In this document: positions 4,257 to 10,385 of the stretch, piece by piece | Numbering within the stretch: the first letter of the stretch is position 1 | Layout: each line of letters begins with the position of its first letter | DNA from: JBBTVO01 sp038063195 | GTDB lineage: Bacteria > Patescibacteriota > Microgenomatia > Levybacterales > UBA12049 | Direction of reading: 5' to 3' | Length of the DNA: 12,745 nt | NCBI GenBank assembly: GCA_038063195.1 | Contig: JBBTVO010000029.1 | Coordinates: 1-12,745 of the forward strand | The notes under the pieces: generated by a model | What the model saw: the letters and a program-made list of their open reading frames with translations, nothing else | What the model was told of the DNA's origin: nothing | Databases searched by the model: none | Position numbers and translations under genes: made by a program

Positions 4257-4574
4257 TTGATAAGGCTTTATCATCCAGTCCCACATTCTCATGACTGCAA
4301 CGATCGTCGTCGGCCTGCATGCTCGCAAGGTCCTCACATTTTTTGTGGACCTCTTTACGGTGAACTTACTCAGAGACAACAAGAGCTTGTAAACAAGCAT
4401 CTTGAAGCTGAGGAGAAAGCACGGCTGGATCCGACTGAGGCTAACAAGTTTCGTCGAGCCGAGCTAGGTATGGATCTCAGCAACTCTGGAATAACGACCA
4501 AGATTTGCGACGCTTCGTTGAAAAGTGCCAGACTTGGTACGATTCACGCGGCATGTGATCAGTGTTTCGACTAG
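4257..4574 (+). CDS. small Cys/His-rich protein, unknown
   Basis: A 105-aa protein starting at TTG 4257, chosen because GGGAGG lies 6 bases upstream and the frame has no nearby ATG. It has His/Cys-rich ends: H and C residues in PHSHDCNDRRRPACSQGPHIFC (about residues 9-30), and C...ACDQCFD at the C-terminus (ending CDQC), which could bind a metal. The middle (QRQQELVNKHLEAEEKAR) is helical and charged. No family is recognised. Base composition is more GC-rich than the flanking genes, as in the next gene, and both have a ribosome-binding site and a hairpin-TTCTAAGC element upstream, so the two probably arrived together and share control. Confidence 0.55.
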   Translation: MIRLYHPVPHSHDCNDRRRPACSQGPHIFCGPLYGELTQRQQELVNKHLEAEEKARLDPTEANKFRRAELGMDLSNSGITTKICDASLKSARLGTIHAACDQCFD

Positions 4575-4594
4575 CTCTCGAAAAGCACAAAAGG

Positions 4595-4631
4595 AGATTG
4601 GTCAAAAAATGCACCAATCTATCTTCTAAGC
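4595..4631 (+). promoter_or_regulatory. hairpin-TTCTAAGC element upstream of the Nudix gene
   Basis: AGATTGGT (4595-4602) pairs perfectly with ACCAATCT (4613-4620), then three bases (ATC) and TTCTAAGC (4624-4631). The spacing is identical to the two copies in the 4011-4256 leader, although the stem sequences differ, so the structure and the octamer are what is conserved. The bases after it, GGAAATATTA, resemble AGAATATTA after the first copy. Confidence 0.6.
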
Positions 4632-4660
4632 GGAAATATTAGCTTGAAAGTGAGGCAGAA

Positions 4661-5380
4661 ATGCAAGCATGGATTACGGCTGAGGAGTGCGAAAAGCGCT
4701 TCCCAGGATGGCTTGCCGCACGCGGTGAAAATGGATGGAAAGTTGATGCAGCCAAAAGCCGCATTAGCTCACGTTTTGGATTCGCCGAAGTGCGTGTTCA
4801 ACTAAAGCCAGATGGTACGCCCGATTTCGATCGAGTGGTTTCAGGCGAAGCGCCGAACATCAACGCAGTCGCGTACTACGTCAAAGACGGCATCTTTTAC
4901 GTCGGGGTCACCTTCCAGGTGCGCCCGTTTGCGGATACCTCTTATGGTATTCCCGCAGATCCGCCGATCAAATTCGCACAGCCCGTAATGGGTTTCCGTG
5001 ACAAGATCGTCGGCGCTACTGCATCGGCAGTTTTCGAATCCGCCCCCGAAGGCGCGAAGAGAGAAGTGCTCGAAGAGGCCGGCGTCCAGGACATCATCTC
5101 GATCAAGAGTATGGGTCAGCATTGGGGAAACCCAACCGGTCCGCTTGTGACACCGTCTGATCTTCTTGAGATCGAAATCGATCCCAAGACTATTGACACG
5201 AGCAAGTTCGACCGAGAAGAACTCATCTTCAAGTGCGAGTACATTCCCGCGGGCGAGCTCGTCTTGCGGATTGCTCTCGGTGAGTACGACGGCGTGAACT
5301 ACCGTGCATCTGTTGCGATGAATACGTTTTTCGTGTTTTTCGCGAATCATCCTGAGGCGCTCGCACAAGCGACGAATTAA
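4661..5380 (+). CDS. Nudix hydrolase-like protein
   Basis: A 239-aa protein. The Nudix box lies at residues 120-142: E126, then R134-E135-V-L-E138-E139-A-G141-V142, fitting the catalytic E-x7-REUxEExGU helix; the box's first glycine is replaced by threonine (T120). The E residues that bind Mg2+ for hydrolysis of nucleoside-diphosphate-X substrates are all kept, so it may be active, but the substrate is unknown. About 115 residues precede the box, longer than in minimal MutT proteins, and 95 follow. GTGAGG lies 6 bases before the ATG. The gene is visibly GC-richer than its neighbours (for example 33 of 60 bases in 4861-4920, against 23 of 60 in 5941-6000 of the next gene), which suggests recent transfer. 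It follows the Cys/His-rich ORF after 86 bases and carries its own hairpin-TTCTAAGC element. Confidence 0.75.
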   Translation: MQAWITAEECEKRFPGWLAARGENGWKVDAAKSRISSRFGFAEVRVQLKPDGTPDFDRVVSGEAPNINAVAYYVKDGIFYVGVTFQVRPFADTSYGIPADPPIKFAQPVMGFRDKIVGATASAVFESAPEGAKREVLEEAGVQDIISIKSMGQHWGNPTGPLVTPSDLLEIEIDPKTIDTSKFDREELIFKCEYIPAGELVLRIALGEYDGVNYRASVAMNTFFVFFANHPEALAQATN

Positions 5381-5435
5381 CAGCAAACGGTAGCGGTGAG
5401 GATGTTGACGTATTCAATTAGATATTGAATGCAGG

Positions 5436-5462
5436 TTGGTTAAAGACCAATTCTTCCTTAGC
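5436..5462 (+). other. possible degenerate fourth hairpin element
   Basis: TTGGT (5436-5440) pairs with ACCAA (5446-5450), followed by TTC and TTCCTTAGC. It has the hairpin plus three-base arrangement of the TTCTAAGC elements, but the octamer is altered. ATTCAAT and ATTGAAT form another stem just before, at 5412-5430. The rest of the 227-bp gap after the Nudix gene shows no ORF. Confidence 0.3.
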
Positions 5463-5529
5463 CGTTCTCCGTTTCTCCTGTCCGCCAATGGCGAGACTTA
5501 CCAAAAACAGCAGGTAATAGCTGAAATTT

Positions 5530-5550
5530 AGAGATTTTTCTCTTCTTTTT
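5530..5550 (+). terminator. weak intrinsic terminator after the Nudix gene
   Basis: AGAGA (5530-5534), loop TTTT, TCTCT (5539-5543), then TCTTTTTT. The stem is short and AU-rich, so efficiency is doubtful, but its position 150 bases after the Nudix stop fits. Confidence 0.4.
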
Positions 5551-5607
5551 TGCTTTACCAAGCTTTTTGGTATACCTGTGTGTTTTTTGTTTTAAAAATT
5601 ATATACT

Positions 5608-6360
5608 ATGAATAGAGTGTTAGTTTCACCGCTATATGATCCGGATGCAAGACTTGCTCAGCAGGTTTTGAACAATGGAGATAAATTATTTAAGATTTAC
5701 GCTGGGAATATTTTTGTTTCTATATCGCATAAAACTTCAGAAGAGACCGAGAGAGCTCTTGAAAAAGTAAAAATCCCATTTATAACTTCAGCTCATCAGA
5801 TTTCGCTAGGCGAGAATTACAGAAGAGCAATAGCCGGCGGTTTAAAATTACAAGCTTCCCATATACATCTTGTAGACTTTGATAGAGCTCTTCATTGGGC
5901 TCAGAGGTATCCAGATGAACTTAGAAGAATTGATAAAGAAGTTGAAAAAATAAAAGGATTTATATCATTCGTGCGCACAAGGCGAGCATTTGAGTCCCAT
6001 CCTTTGATTCAAAGGACTACCGAAACAGCAGTAAATGCAATTGCCACTGAAATCGTAGGTATGGATGTGGATATTATGTCCGGATCGTTTGGCTTTGATA
6101 GAAAATTGGCTGAGGAAATTATGCGAGACTCCAGAAGAAATGATTTCGGGATATACGCGGAGTTTTTGACTATTGCTCTTAAGCATAAAAAGAAAATTAA
6201 TGTTATTGAAGTTGAGGGCTTGGAGTGGGAGACGCCAGACCAATTCCAAGATAAGATTGAAAAAGAAGGATACAGTGCCTGGCTCGAAGAGTTTGAGTCA
6301 CTCCCTGAATGGAAAAAACGAATCAGATTAATGGAAGAGTCCGCTGAAGTAATGATCTAG
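5608..6360 (+). CDS. putative GT-A-like glycosyltransferase
   Basis: A 250-aa soluble protein. The fold suggestion rests on pattern only: an N-terminal alternating beta/alpha region (LFKIYAGNIFVSIS.KTSEETERAL), then SHIHLVDFDRALHWAQRYPDEL with a D-x-D (D90, D92) where GT-A enzymes place their nucleotide-sugar/metal motif, and later DVDIMSGSFGFDR.. and NDFGIYAEFLTIALKHKKKINVIEV, which resembles the acceptor-side D/E-containing segment of family-2-type transferases. No membrane segment is present. A TATACT abuts the ATG, too close to be a normal -10 for this start, and no ribosome-binding site is visible. It converges on rplA, with only 3 bases between the two stops. Similar proteins without assigned function seem common in this group of bacteria; the substrate is unknown. 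Confidence 0.45.
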   Translation: MNRVLVSPLYDPDARLAQQVLNNGDKLFKIYAGNIFVSISHKTSEETERALEKVKIPFITSAHQISLGENYRRAIAGGLKLQASHIHLVDFDRALHWAQRYPDELRRIDKEVEKIKGFISFVRTRRAFESHPLIQRTTETAVNAIATEIVGMDVDIMSGSFGFDRKLAEEIMRDSRRNDFGIYAEFLTIALKHKKKINVIEVEGLEWETPDQFQDKIEKEGYSAWLEEFESLPEWKKRIRLMEESAEVMI

Positions 6361-6363
6361 CTT

Positions 6364-7191
6364 TTAAACTTGGACTTTGATGCCAGGGGACATTGTGGAT
6401 TTGACTACGACCTGCTGGATATTTTCTGGTTTTACAGTAGAGACGACCATTTTGATATTATCCGCGAGCTTGCTTTCTCCGAAAGAGAATTTACCCACGA
6501 CCATATGAATAAGAGGAGCTTTTGCTTCTGTCTTGTATGACATAAGGCCTGCTTCAAACTTCTTCACAACTTCTTCTGGCTTTGCTGTTATAGTGCCGTT
6601 TTTTGGATTGGGCATAAGGCCTCTTGGTCCTAAGACTTTTGCGACTTTGGCAAGCTTTGGCATCATATCGGGTGTTGCAACTAAAATATCAAAATTTATT
6701 TTTCCTGCTTCAATTTCCGCGATTATTTCGTCGTTTGCAACCGCAACTCTTGTTATCTTTCCGGAGCCGTGGGGGAGAGTAATATTGCCTGAAATTCCTC
6801 CCCTTGCAGTGTTTATATGAAGCTCTATTGTCTCATCAAACTTAGTTTTCTGAAATTTGCCGAGAAGCTCAAGCGCTTCTTTTAAGGAATAGGTTTTTGC
6901 TCTATCAAGATTAATTACGCTTGCCTGATATCTTTTGGAGCGAATTTTCTTCTTCGCAAACTTTTCTTTTTTAGATTTGGTTTTCTTCTCTTCCGCTTTC
7001 TCTTCATGCGGAGCTTGTGTGGCTTCTATCTCCTTGGCAATTTCTTCTTCAGTTACTCCAAGGGAAACTACACGTTCGCCGCCATGAGCGCCTTTGGCCA
7101 TTTTTTTGGCTTCCTTTTTCTCTTTAGTTTTTTTCAAATCTTGCGCTTCTTCTTCCGGTGAGCCGAAAGTTTTTACTCTTATTTTTCCCAT
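6364..7191 (-). CDS. rplA: 50S ribosomal protein uL1 with long N-terminal extension
   Basis: A 275-aa protein against about 230 in most bacteria. The conserved L1 core starts near residue 85 (SKRYQASVINLDRAKTYSLKEALELL), with the hallmark VLGPRGLMPNPKNGT at 187-201 and the domain I return strand ending STMSPGIKVQV. L1 forms the mobile stalk that guides deacylated tRNA out of the E site and can repress its own mRNA. Two oddities occur. A Lys/Glu-rich extension of about 80 residues precedes the core (MGKIRVKTFGSPEEEAQ...). In domain II the segment between TRVAV and NFDILVATPD is about 18 residues shorter than I remember for E. coli L1. It is the last gene of the secE-nusG-rplK-rplA run and ends 3 bases from the convergent gene's stop. 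Confidence 0.96.
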   Translation of the reverse strand: MGKIRVKTFGSPEEEAQDLKKTKEKKEAKKMAKGAHGGERVVSLGVTEEEIAKEIEATQAPHEEKAEEKKTKSKKEKFAKKKIRSKRYQASVINLDRAKTYSLKEALELLGKFQKTKFDETIELHINTARGGISGNITLPHGSGKITRVAVANDEIIAEIEAGKINFDILVATPDMMPKLAKVAKVLGPRGLMPNPKNGTITAKPEEVVKKFEAGLMSYKTEAKAPLIHMVVGKFSFGESKLADNIKMVVSTVKPENIQQVVVKSTMSPGIKVQV

Positions 7192-7242
7192 AGGTTTAGA
7201 TAATAGATATCAGATACTAGTATCTAGTAACTAGTAACTATT
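7192..7242. repeat. low-complexity ACTAG repeat spacer between rplK and rplA
   Basis: The gap is made of short repeats: a perfect palindrome AGATACTAGTATCT (7212-7225) and two tandem CTAGTAA units (7224-7237). The nusG-secE spacer at 9058-9086 holds similar CTAG-containing units. No promoter or terminator is evident. Confidence 0.6.
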
Positions 7243-7665
7243 TTACTTTACTTGTATTCCCATACTGCGGGCTGTGCCTTCTACGACTTTCATGGCTTGC
7301 TCCACGTTTGTGGTGTTCAAATCTTCCATTTTTGCCTTCGCAATTTCTTCAACCTGAGTTTTCGTGAGCGTTCCAGCTGACTCTTTTCCCGGTTTTTGTG
7401 AGCCCTTTTCCTTGCCCATAGACTTTTTTATCATCTCGGCAACCGGCGATTTCTTCGTCACAAAAGAAAAAGTTCTGTCTTCATAGACAGTAATTACTGC
7501 AGGAATTATCGTACCTTTTTGGTCTGCGGTCCTGTCATTGAAGGCCTTTACAAACTCCATAATCGGAAGTCCGTGAGGACCAAGTGCGGTTCCCACAGGC
7601 GGTGCAGGCGTAGCAGCGCCCCCCGCGATATTTATTTTTATGATTGTTTTAATCTTCTTTGCCAT
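7243..7665 (-). CDS. rplK: 50S ribosomal protein uL11
   Basis: A 140-aa protein of standard length. The N-terminal domain has the conserved proline-rich KINIAGGAATPAPPVGTALGPHGLPIMEFVKAFN (residues 10-43), the region that switches factor binding and contacts thiostrepton; the C-terminal rRNA-binding domain includes MIKKSMGKEKGSQKPGKESAGTLT and the final GTARSMGIQVK signature. With L10/L12 it builds the GTPase-associated centre. It directly precedes rplA (51-bp spacer) as in most bacteria, but upstream sits an unrecognised 71-codon gene (stop 3 bases before this ATG) where nusG would normally be. No Shine-Dalgarno motif is visible. Confidence 0.97.
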   Translation of the reverse strand: MAKKIKTIIKINIAGGAATPAPPVGTALGPHGLPIMEFVKAFNDRTADQKGTIIPAVITVYEDRTFSFVTKKSPVAEMIKKSMGKEKGSQKPGKESAGTLTKTQVEEIAKAKMEDLNTTNVEQAMKVVEGTARSMGIQVK

Positions 7666-7668
7666 ATA

Positions 7669-7884
7669 TTATTTTTTACTAGTACCAAGATCAATAAGCT
7701 TCACCAGCATTGTTTTCCTTTGGGTCAATATATCTCTTGACAACATTTTGAGATTCATCGAATGCCTCGCTATGTCGTCTGAGACAATCCCCATTGATCG
7801 ATCTACATTATCAAGCGATCCATGACTGAATGCTATTTGCGCAAATTTTTCCGTAACCCTGATTGCTTCTGCATTACTTTTCAT
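7669..7884 (-). CDS. hypothetical 71-aa protein inside the nusG-rplK operon
   Basis: An unrecognised small protein, mostly helical and slightly basic, without Cys, membrane segment or signal peptide; two segments stand out, VTEKFAQIAFSHGSLDNVDR and LSRDILTQRKTMLVKLIDLG. It lies 11 bases after the preceding unknown gene and 3 bases before rplK, all on the same strand, so it should be cotranscribed with secE and nusG. Codon use looks like the neighbours. The tight packing supports a real gene, but no function can be assigned. Confidence 0.55.
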   Translation of the reverse strand: MKSNAEAIRVTEKFAQIAFSHGSLDNVDRSMGIVSDDIARHSMNLKMLSRDILTQRKTMLVKLIDLGTSKK

Positions 7885-7895
7885 ATTATTATTGA

Positions 7896-8246
7896 TTATT
7901 TTTGCATTTCAATTGCTGCCTCTTCATAAAGAGTACGATAATTTACCTCTGTGTTTATACTTTCTAATCTTTTAACTCTTTCAGTAGCTGTATGGAGAAG
8001 CTTGCTAGCAAACCATTGACCATGGGCAATATTATAATTAGATCCAATACTCAAGATTTCAGGTCCTTCAGCTGTCAACAAGGCTGTCGCAAATTCTGCA
8101 GGCTTATTAATGAGACCTGTTACCAAGAAAATTATATGTTCTCCATCTGAGACTTCGTGAGCCTCTGCATTTGTTCTGTCTTCAAACTTTTTAGCGCAAT
8201 GAGGCCTTTCACATCCAAATGCTCTGTCGTCTAATTCTTTAACCAT
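7896..8246 (-). CDS. hypothetical 116-aa protein directly after nusG
   Basis: An unrecognised protein. The ATG at 8246 is 1 base past the nusG stop, so translation is probably coupled. The N-terminus has a small Cys/His cluster (C12, H16, C17, then H30); the central part HIIFLVTGLINKPAEFATALL is hydrophobic but reads more like a buried strand and helix than a transmembrane span; the C-terminal 40 residues are helical and charged (ERVKRLESINTEVNYRTLYEEAAIEMQK). Together with the next 71-aa gene it interrupts the usual nusG-rplK adjacency. Function unknown; a link to translation or transcription is only guilt by association. Confidence 0.6.
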   Translation of the reverse strand: MVKELDDRAFGCERPHCAKKFEDRTNAEAHEVSDGEHIIFLVTGLINKPAEFATALLTAEGPEILSIGSNYNIAHGQWFASKLLHTATERVKRLESINTEVNYRTLYEEAAIEMQK

Positions 8247-8247
8247 T

Positions 8248-9057
8248 TTATAATTTAGTTACCTGCAGAAAATCTAACTCTACAGGTGTCTCCCTTCCGA
8301 ATATGCTTACCAAGACCTTGAGCCGTCCTTTTGCCTCATCGATTTCATCAATAGTTCCCAGGAAATCCGCGAATGGGCCGTCTACGATCTTGATAGCCTC
8401 ACCTTTGACAAACGCAGTTTTATAAAGCGGTTCCTCGAGGTTCATAAACTTCTGGATTGCTTCAACCTCTTTCTCAGAAATCGGAGTCGGCTTATTTCCT
8501 GTACCGATAAAACTTGTAACTCCCTGAGTTGTCCGGACCAGAAGCCAGCTTTCATTATCCAGAATCATCCGTATGATTATGTATCCGGGGAAAATCTTTT
8601 CCTTAACCGATTCTTTCTTTCCTCCGGAGACTTTGATCGTATTTCTCTTAGGAACTATAATGTCGAAAATTCTGTCTTCAAATCCAAGACTCTGAATTCT
8701 TTGCCGAAGAGTTTTGGTTACTCTGTCCTCATGCCCCGAATAAGTGTGTACAATAAACCACTTGGCACTTGCGGGAACATCGGACTTGACAGGCTCTTTT
8801 ATCACAGATTCATCTGCTTTCTCCTCGGCCTTTTCGGGCTCTGATTCCTCTTCTTTTTGAACTTCAACGGGTTTATCTGTTACCACTTCCGAAGTTTCCT
8901 CCGAAGCCTCCGCAGGCCCAGGTGCAGTTTGTTCCTCAACAACCGGCTCAGCTGTTTGCTCTTGCGCTTGAGCTTTTTCAATCTTTTCTGCCTCTACAAC
9001 TGATTCGAGAGCTTTTTCTTCTTTTGTTTCCTTTTGTTTCAATGTTTGGTCATCCAT
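8248..9057 (-). CDS. nusG: transcription termination/antitermination factor NusG with acidic N-terminal extension
   Basis: A 269-aa protein against about 180 typically. Residues 1-96 are a low-complexity region rich in Glu, Lys, Ala and Val (repeated EE/EEK/EPV), predicted to be disordered. The NGN domain starts at AKWFIVHTYSGHEDRVTKTL (98-117), includes FPGYIIIRM (156-164) and VTSFIGTGNKPTPI (180-193), and binds RNA polymerase. The KOW domain (216-269, FVKGEAIKIVDGPFADFLGTIDEI) contacts Rho or ribosomal protein S10 in better-studied bacteria. It follows secE after 29 bases of CTAG-rich spacer. No ribosome-binding site is seen at the ATG, and no alternative start close to the NGN domain is preceded by one, so I keep the long form. 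Confidence 0.95.
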   Translation of the reverse strand: MDDQTLKQKETKEEKALESVVEAEKIEKAQAQEQTAEPVVEEQTAPGPAEASEETSEVVTDKPVEVQKEEESEPEKAEEKADESVIKEPVKSDVPASAKWFIVHTYSGHEDRVTKTLRQRIQSLGFEDRIFDIIVPKRNTIKVSGGKKESVKEKIFPGYIIIRMILDNESWLLVRTTQGVTSFIGTGNKPTPISEKEVEAIQKFMNLEEPLYKTAFVKGEAIKIVDGPFADFLGTIDEIDEAKGRLKVLVSIFGRETPVELDFLQVTKL

Positions 9058-9086
9058 AAGTTTAGCAACTAGCCACTAGCGACTAG

Positions 9087-9275
9087 TCATTTGTTCAAAA
9101 ATATTTCTATTAATTTCACCAAGACAATGTCGATCCCTCCCAGGAAAAATCCGACAACAAGGCTTATAAAAACTACTACAAAAGTAAGCCTTATGACCTC
9201 ATCCCTCGTAGGCCAGACAACTTTTTTAAGCTCGTCCTGAACCTCTTTTAAAAAAGTAACCGGCGATTTTGCCAT
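9087..9275 (-). CDS. secE: preprotein translocase subunit SecE
   Basis: A 62-aa minimal SecE with a single membrane span. The conserved cytoplasmic amphipathic helix EVQDELKKVVWPTRDEV (residues 11-27), with its KKVVWPTR signature, precedes the transmembrane segment TFVVVFISLVVGFFLGGIDIVLV (31-53). SecE clamps SecY in the translocon. It is the first gene of the secE-nusG-orf-orf-rplK-rplA run; its promoter is at 9357-9385, about 75 bases upstream. The secE-nusG linkage is the standard bacterial arrangement. Confidence 0.95.
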   Translation of the reverse strand: MAKSPVTFLKEVQDELKKVVWPTRDEVIRLTFVVVFISLVVGFFLGGIDIVLVKLIEIFLNK

Positions 9276-9356
9276 AAAGTAGTTATTGAGGGAAAGTCAG
9301 GAGCTCCAAGTGAAATTATTCTCAAAACTCAAAACTAAGCCTACCATAACCAAATG

Positions 9357-9385
9357 ATTTTATCAGATTGCAATTGACATGTAAA
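9357..9385 (-). promoter_or_regulatory. secE operon promoter
   Basis: On the minus strand TTTACA (9385-9380), a 17-base spacer, and TAAAAT (9362-9357). Its -35 box directly abuts the galU -35 box. Confidence 0.65.
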
Positions 9386-9403
9386 GAGCGGGGAGGGTAA
9401 AAT
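9374..9403 (+). promoter_or_regulatory. galU promoter
   Basis: TTGACA at 9374-9379, an 18-base spacer, and TAAAAT at 9398-9403. The leader to the ATG is about 79 bases, ends in repeats of AATTGTT/AATTGCT and lacks a ribosome-binding site. Confidence 0.65.
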
Positions 9404-9488
9404 AGAGGTTACCATTGACGATTGATGATTTAAGATTTACGGTTTAAGAATAAGGTAAATTGTTCAATTGTTGAATTGCTAAATTGTT

Positions 9489-10385
9489 ATGTCAAAAAAA
9501 ATACGTAAAGCTGTAATACCTGCTGCTGGTTTTGGTACACGATTCCTGCCTCAGACCAAAGCCATGCCCAAAGAAATGCTCCCAATAGTCGATAAGCCTA
9601 TAGTGCAGTACATTGTCGAGGAGCTGGTTGGAATTGGAATTGAGGATATAATAATCGTAACGGGGTATCATAAGCGAACTATCGAAGATCATTTTGACAG
9701 ACCGAGTCTTGAACTTATCGAAAATTTACGCAACGGCGGAGAAAGCAAGGCCTCTCTAATCAGCGAAGTAGAAAATATATCGGGTCTTGCAAACTTTATT
9801 TACATAAGACAGAAAGGTCCTTACGGCAATGGAACGCCTCTCATAAATGTAGAAGCGATAATAGGGGATGAGCCGTTTATTTATACATGGAGCGATGATT
9901 TTATAAAGTCAGACCCCTCCAGATTCAAGCAATTGGTCGATTTATACCAGGAGTTTGGCTGTTCGGTGCTTGGAGGAATTAAAGCTAGAACAGATACGGA
10001 TTATGAGAAGTACGGATTTGCAGGAGGTAAGAAAATGCGGGACGGGCTTATTGATGTTGAGACTATTATAGAAAAACCGGGCAAGCAAAATGCACCGTCT
10101 GATCTGGCGACTGTCTCTGGATTCGTGTTCACTCCTGATATCTTTGAATATATCAGGAAAGCCAACGAGAATTTAAATGAAGGAGACGAGCTGTATTATA
10201 ATGACGCTCTTAAGCTGATGATTTCAGACGGAAAGAGAGTTCTGGCCGCAGAAGTTAAGGGAGGAAAATATTATGATACCGGAAATAAATTGGAGTACAT
10301 GAAAACGATAGTTGAATTTGGTTTGGAGCATAAAGAGATAAACGGAGAATTCCGCAAATTCCTCAGGGGCCTAAAGTTAGATTAA
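9489..10385 (+). CDS. galU: UTP-glucose-1-phosphate uridylyltransferase
   Basis: A 298-aa protein of normal GalU length. The N-terminus has the nucleotidyltransferase signature AVIPAAGFGTRFLPQTKAMPKEMLPIVDKP (residues 8-37), with the G-x-G-T-R loop and the catalytic-site lysine of KEMLP, followed by PIVQYIVEELVGIGIEDIIIVTGYHKR. Further on come QKGPYGNGTPLINVEAIIGDEPFIYTWSDDF (the metal-binding D region), YGFAGG and IIEKPGKQNAP. It makes UDP-glucose from UTP and glucose-1-phosphate for glycans, lipids or capsule. It is followed by a PAP2-family membrane protein whose ATG overlaps its TAA (TAATG), suggesting translational coupling and a joint role in envelope carbohydrate or lipid-carrier metabolism (inference). 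Divergent from secE. Confidence 0.95.
   Translation: MSKKIRKAVIPAAGFGTRFLPQTKAMPKEMLPIVDKPIVQYIVEELVGIGIEDIIIVTGYHKRTIEDHFDRPSLELIENLRNGGESKASLISEVENISGLANFIYIRQKGPYGNGTPLINVEAIIGDEPFIYTWSDDFIKSDPSRFKQLVDLYQEFGCSVLGGIKARTDTDYEKYGFAGGKKMRDGLIDVETIIEKPGKQNAPSDLATVSGFVFTPDIFEYIRKANENLNEGDELYYNDALKLMISDGKRVLAAEVKGGKYYDTGNKLEYMKTIVEFGLEHKEINGEFRKFLRGLKLD

Noticed and set aside
4609..4629. Six-codon leader peptide MHQSIF ending in the TAA of TTCTAAGC, with AAGGAG upstream
   Set aside because: Spacing from AAGGAG is long (12 bases), and the frames ending at the other two TTCTAAGC copies have no start codon, so the octamer is not explained by leader peptides.
4841..5386. 181-codon minus-strand ORF opposite the Nudix gene
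   Set aside because: Arises from the GC-rich composition of the Nudix gene; the plus strand has a clear Nudix box and ribosome-binding site, the minus frame has no family features.
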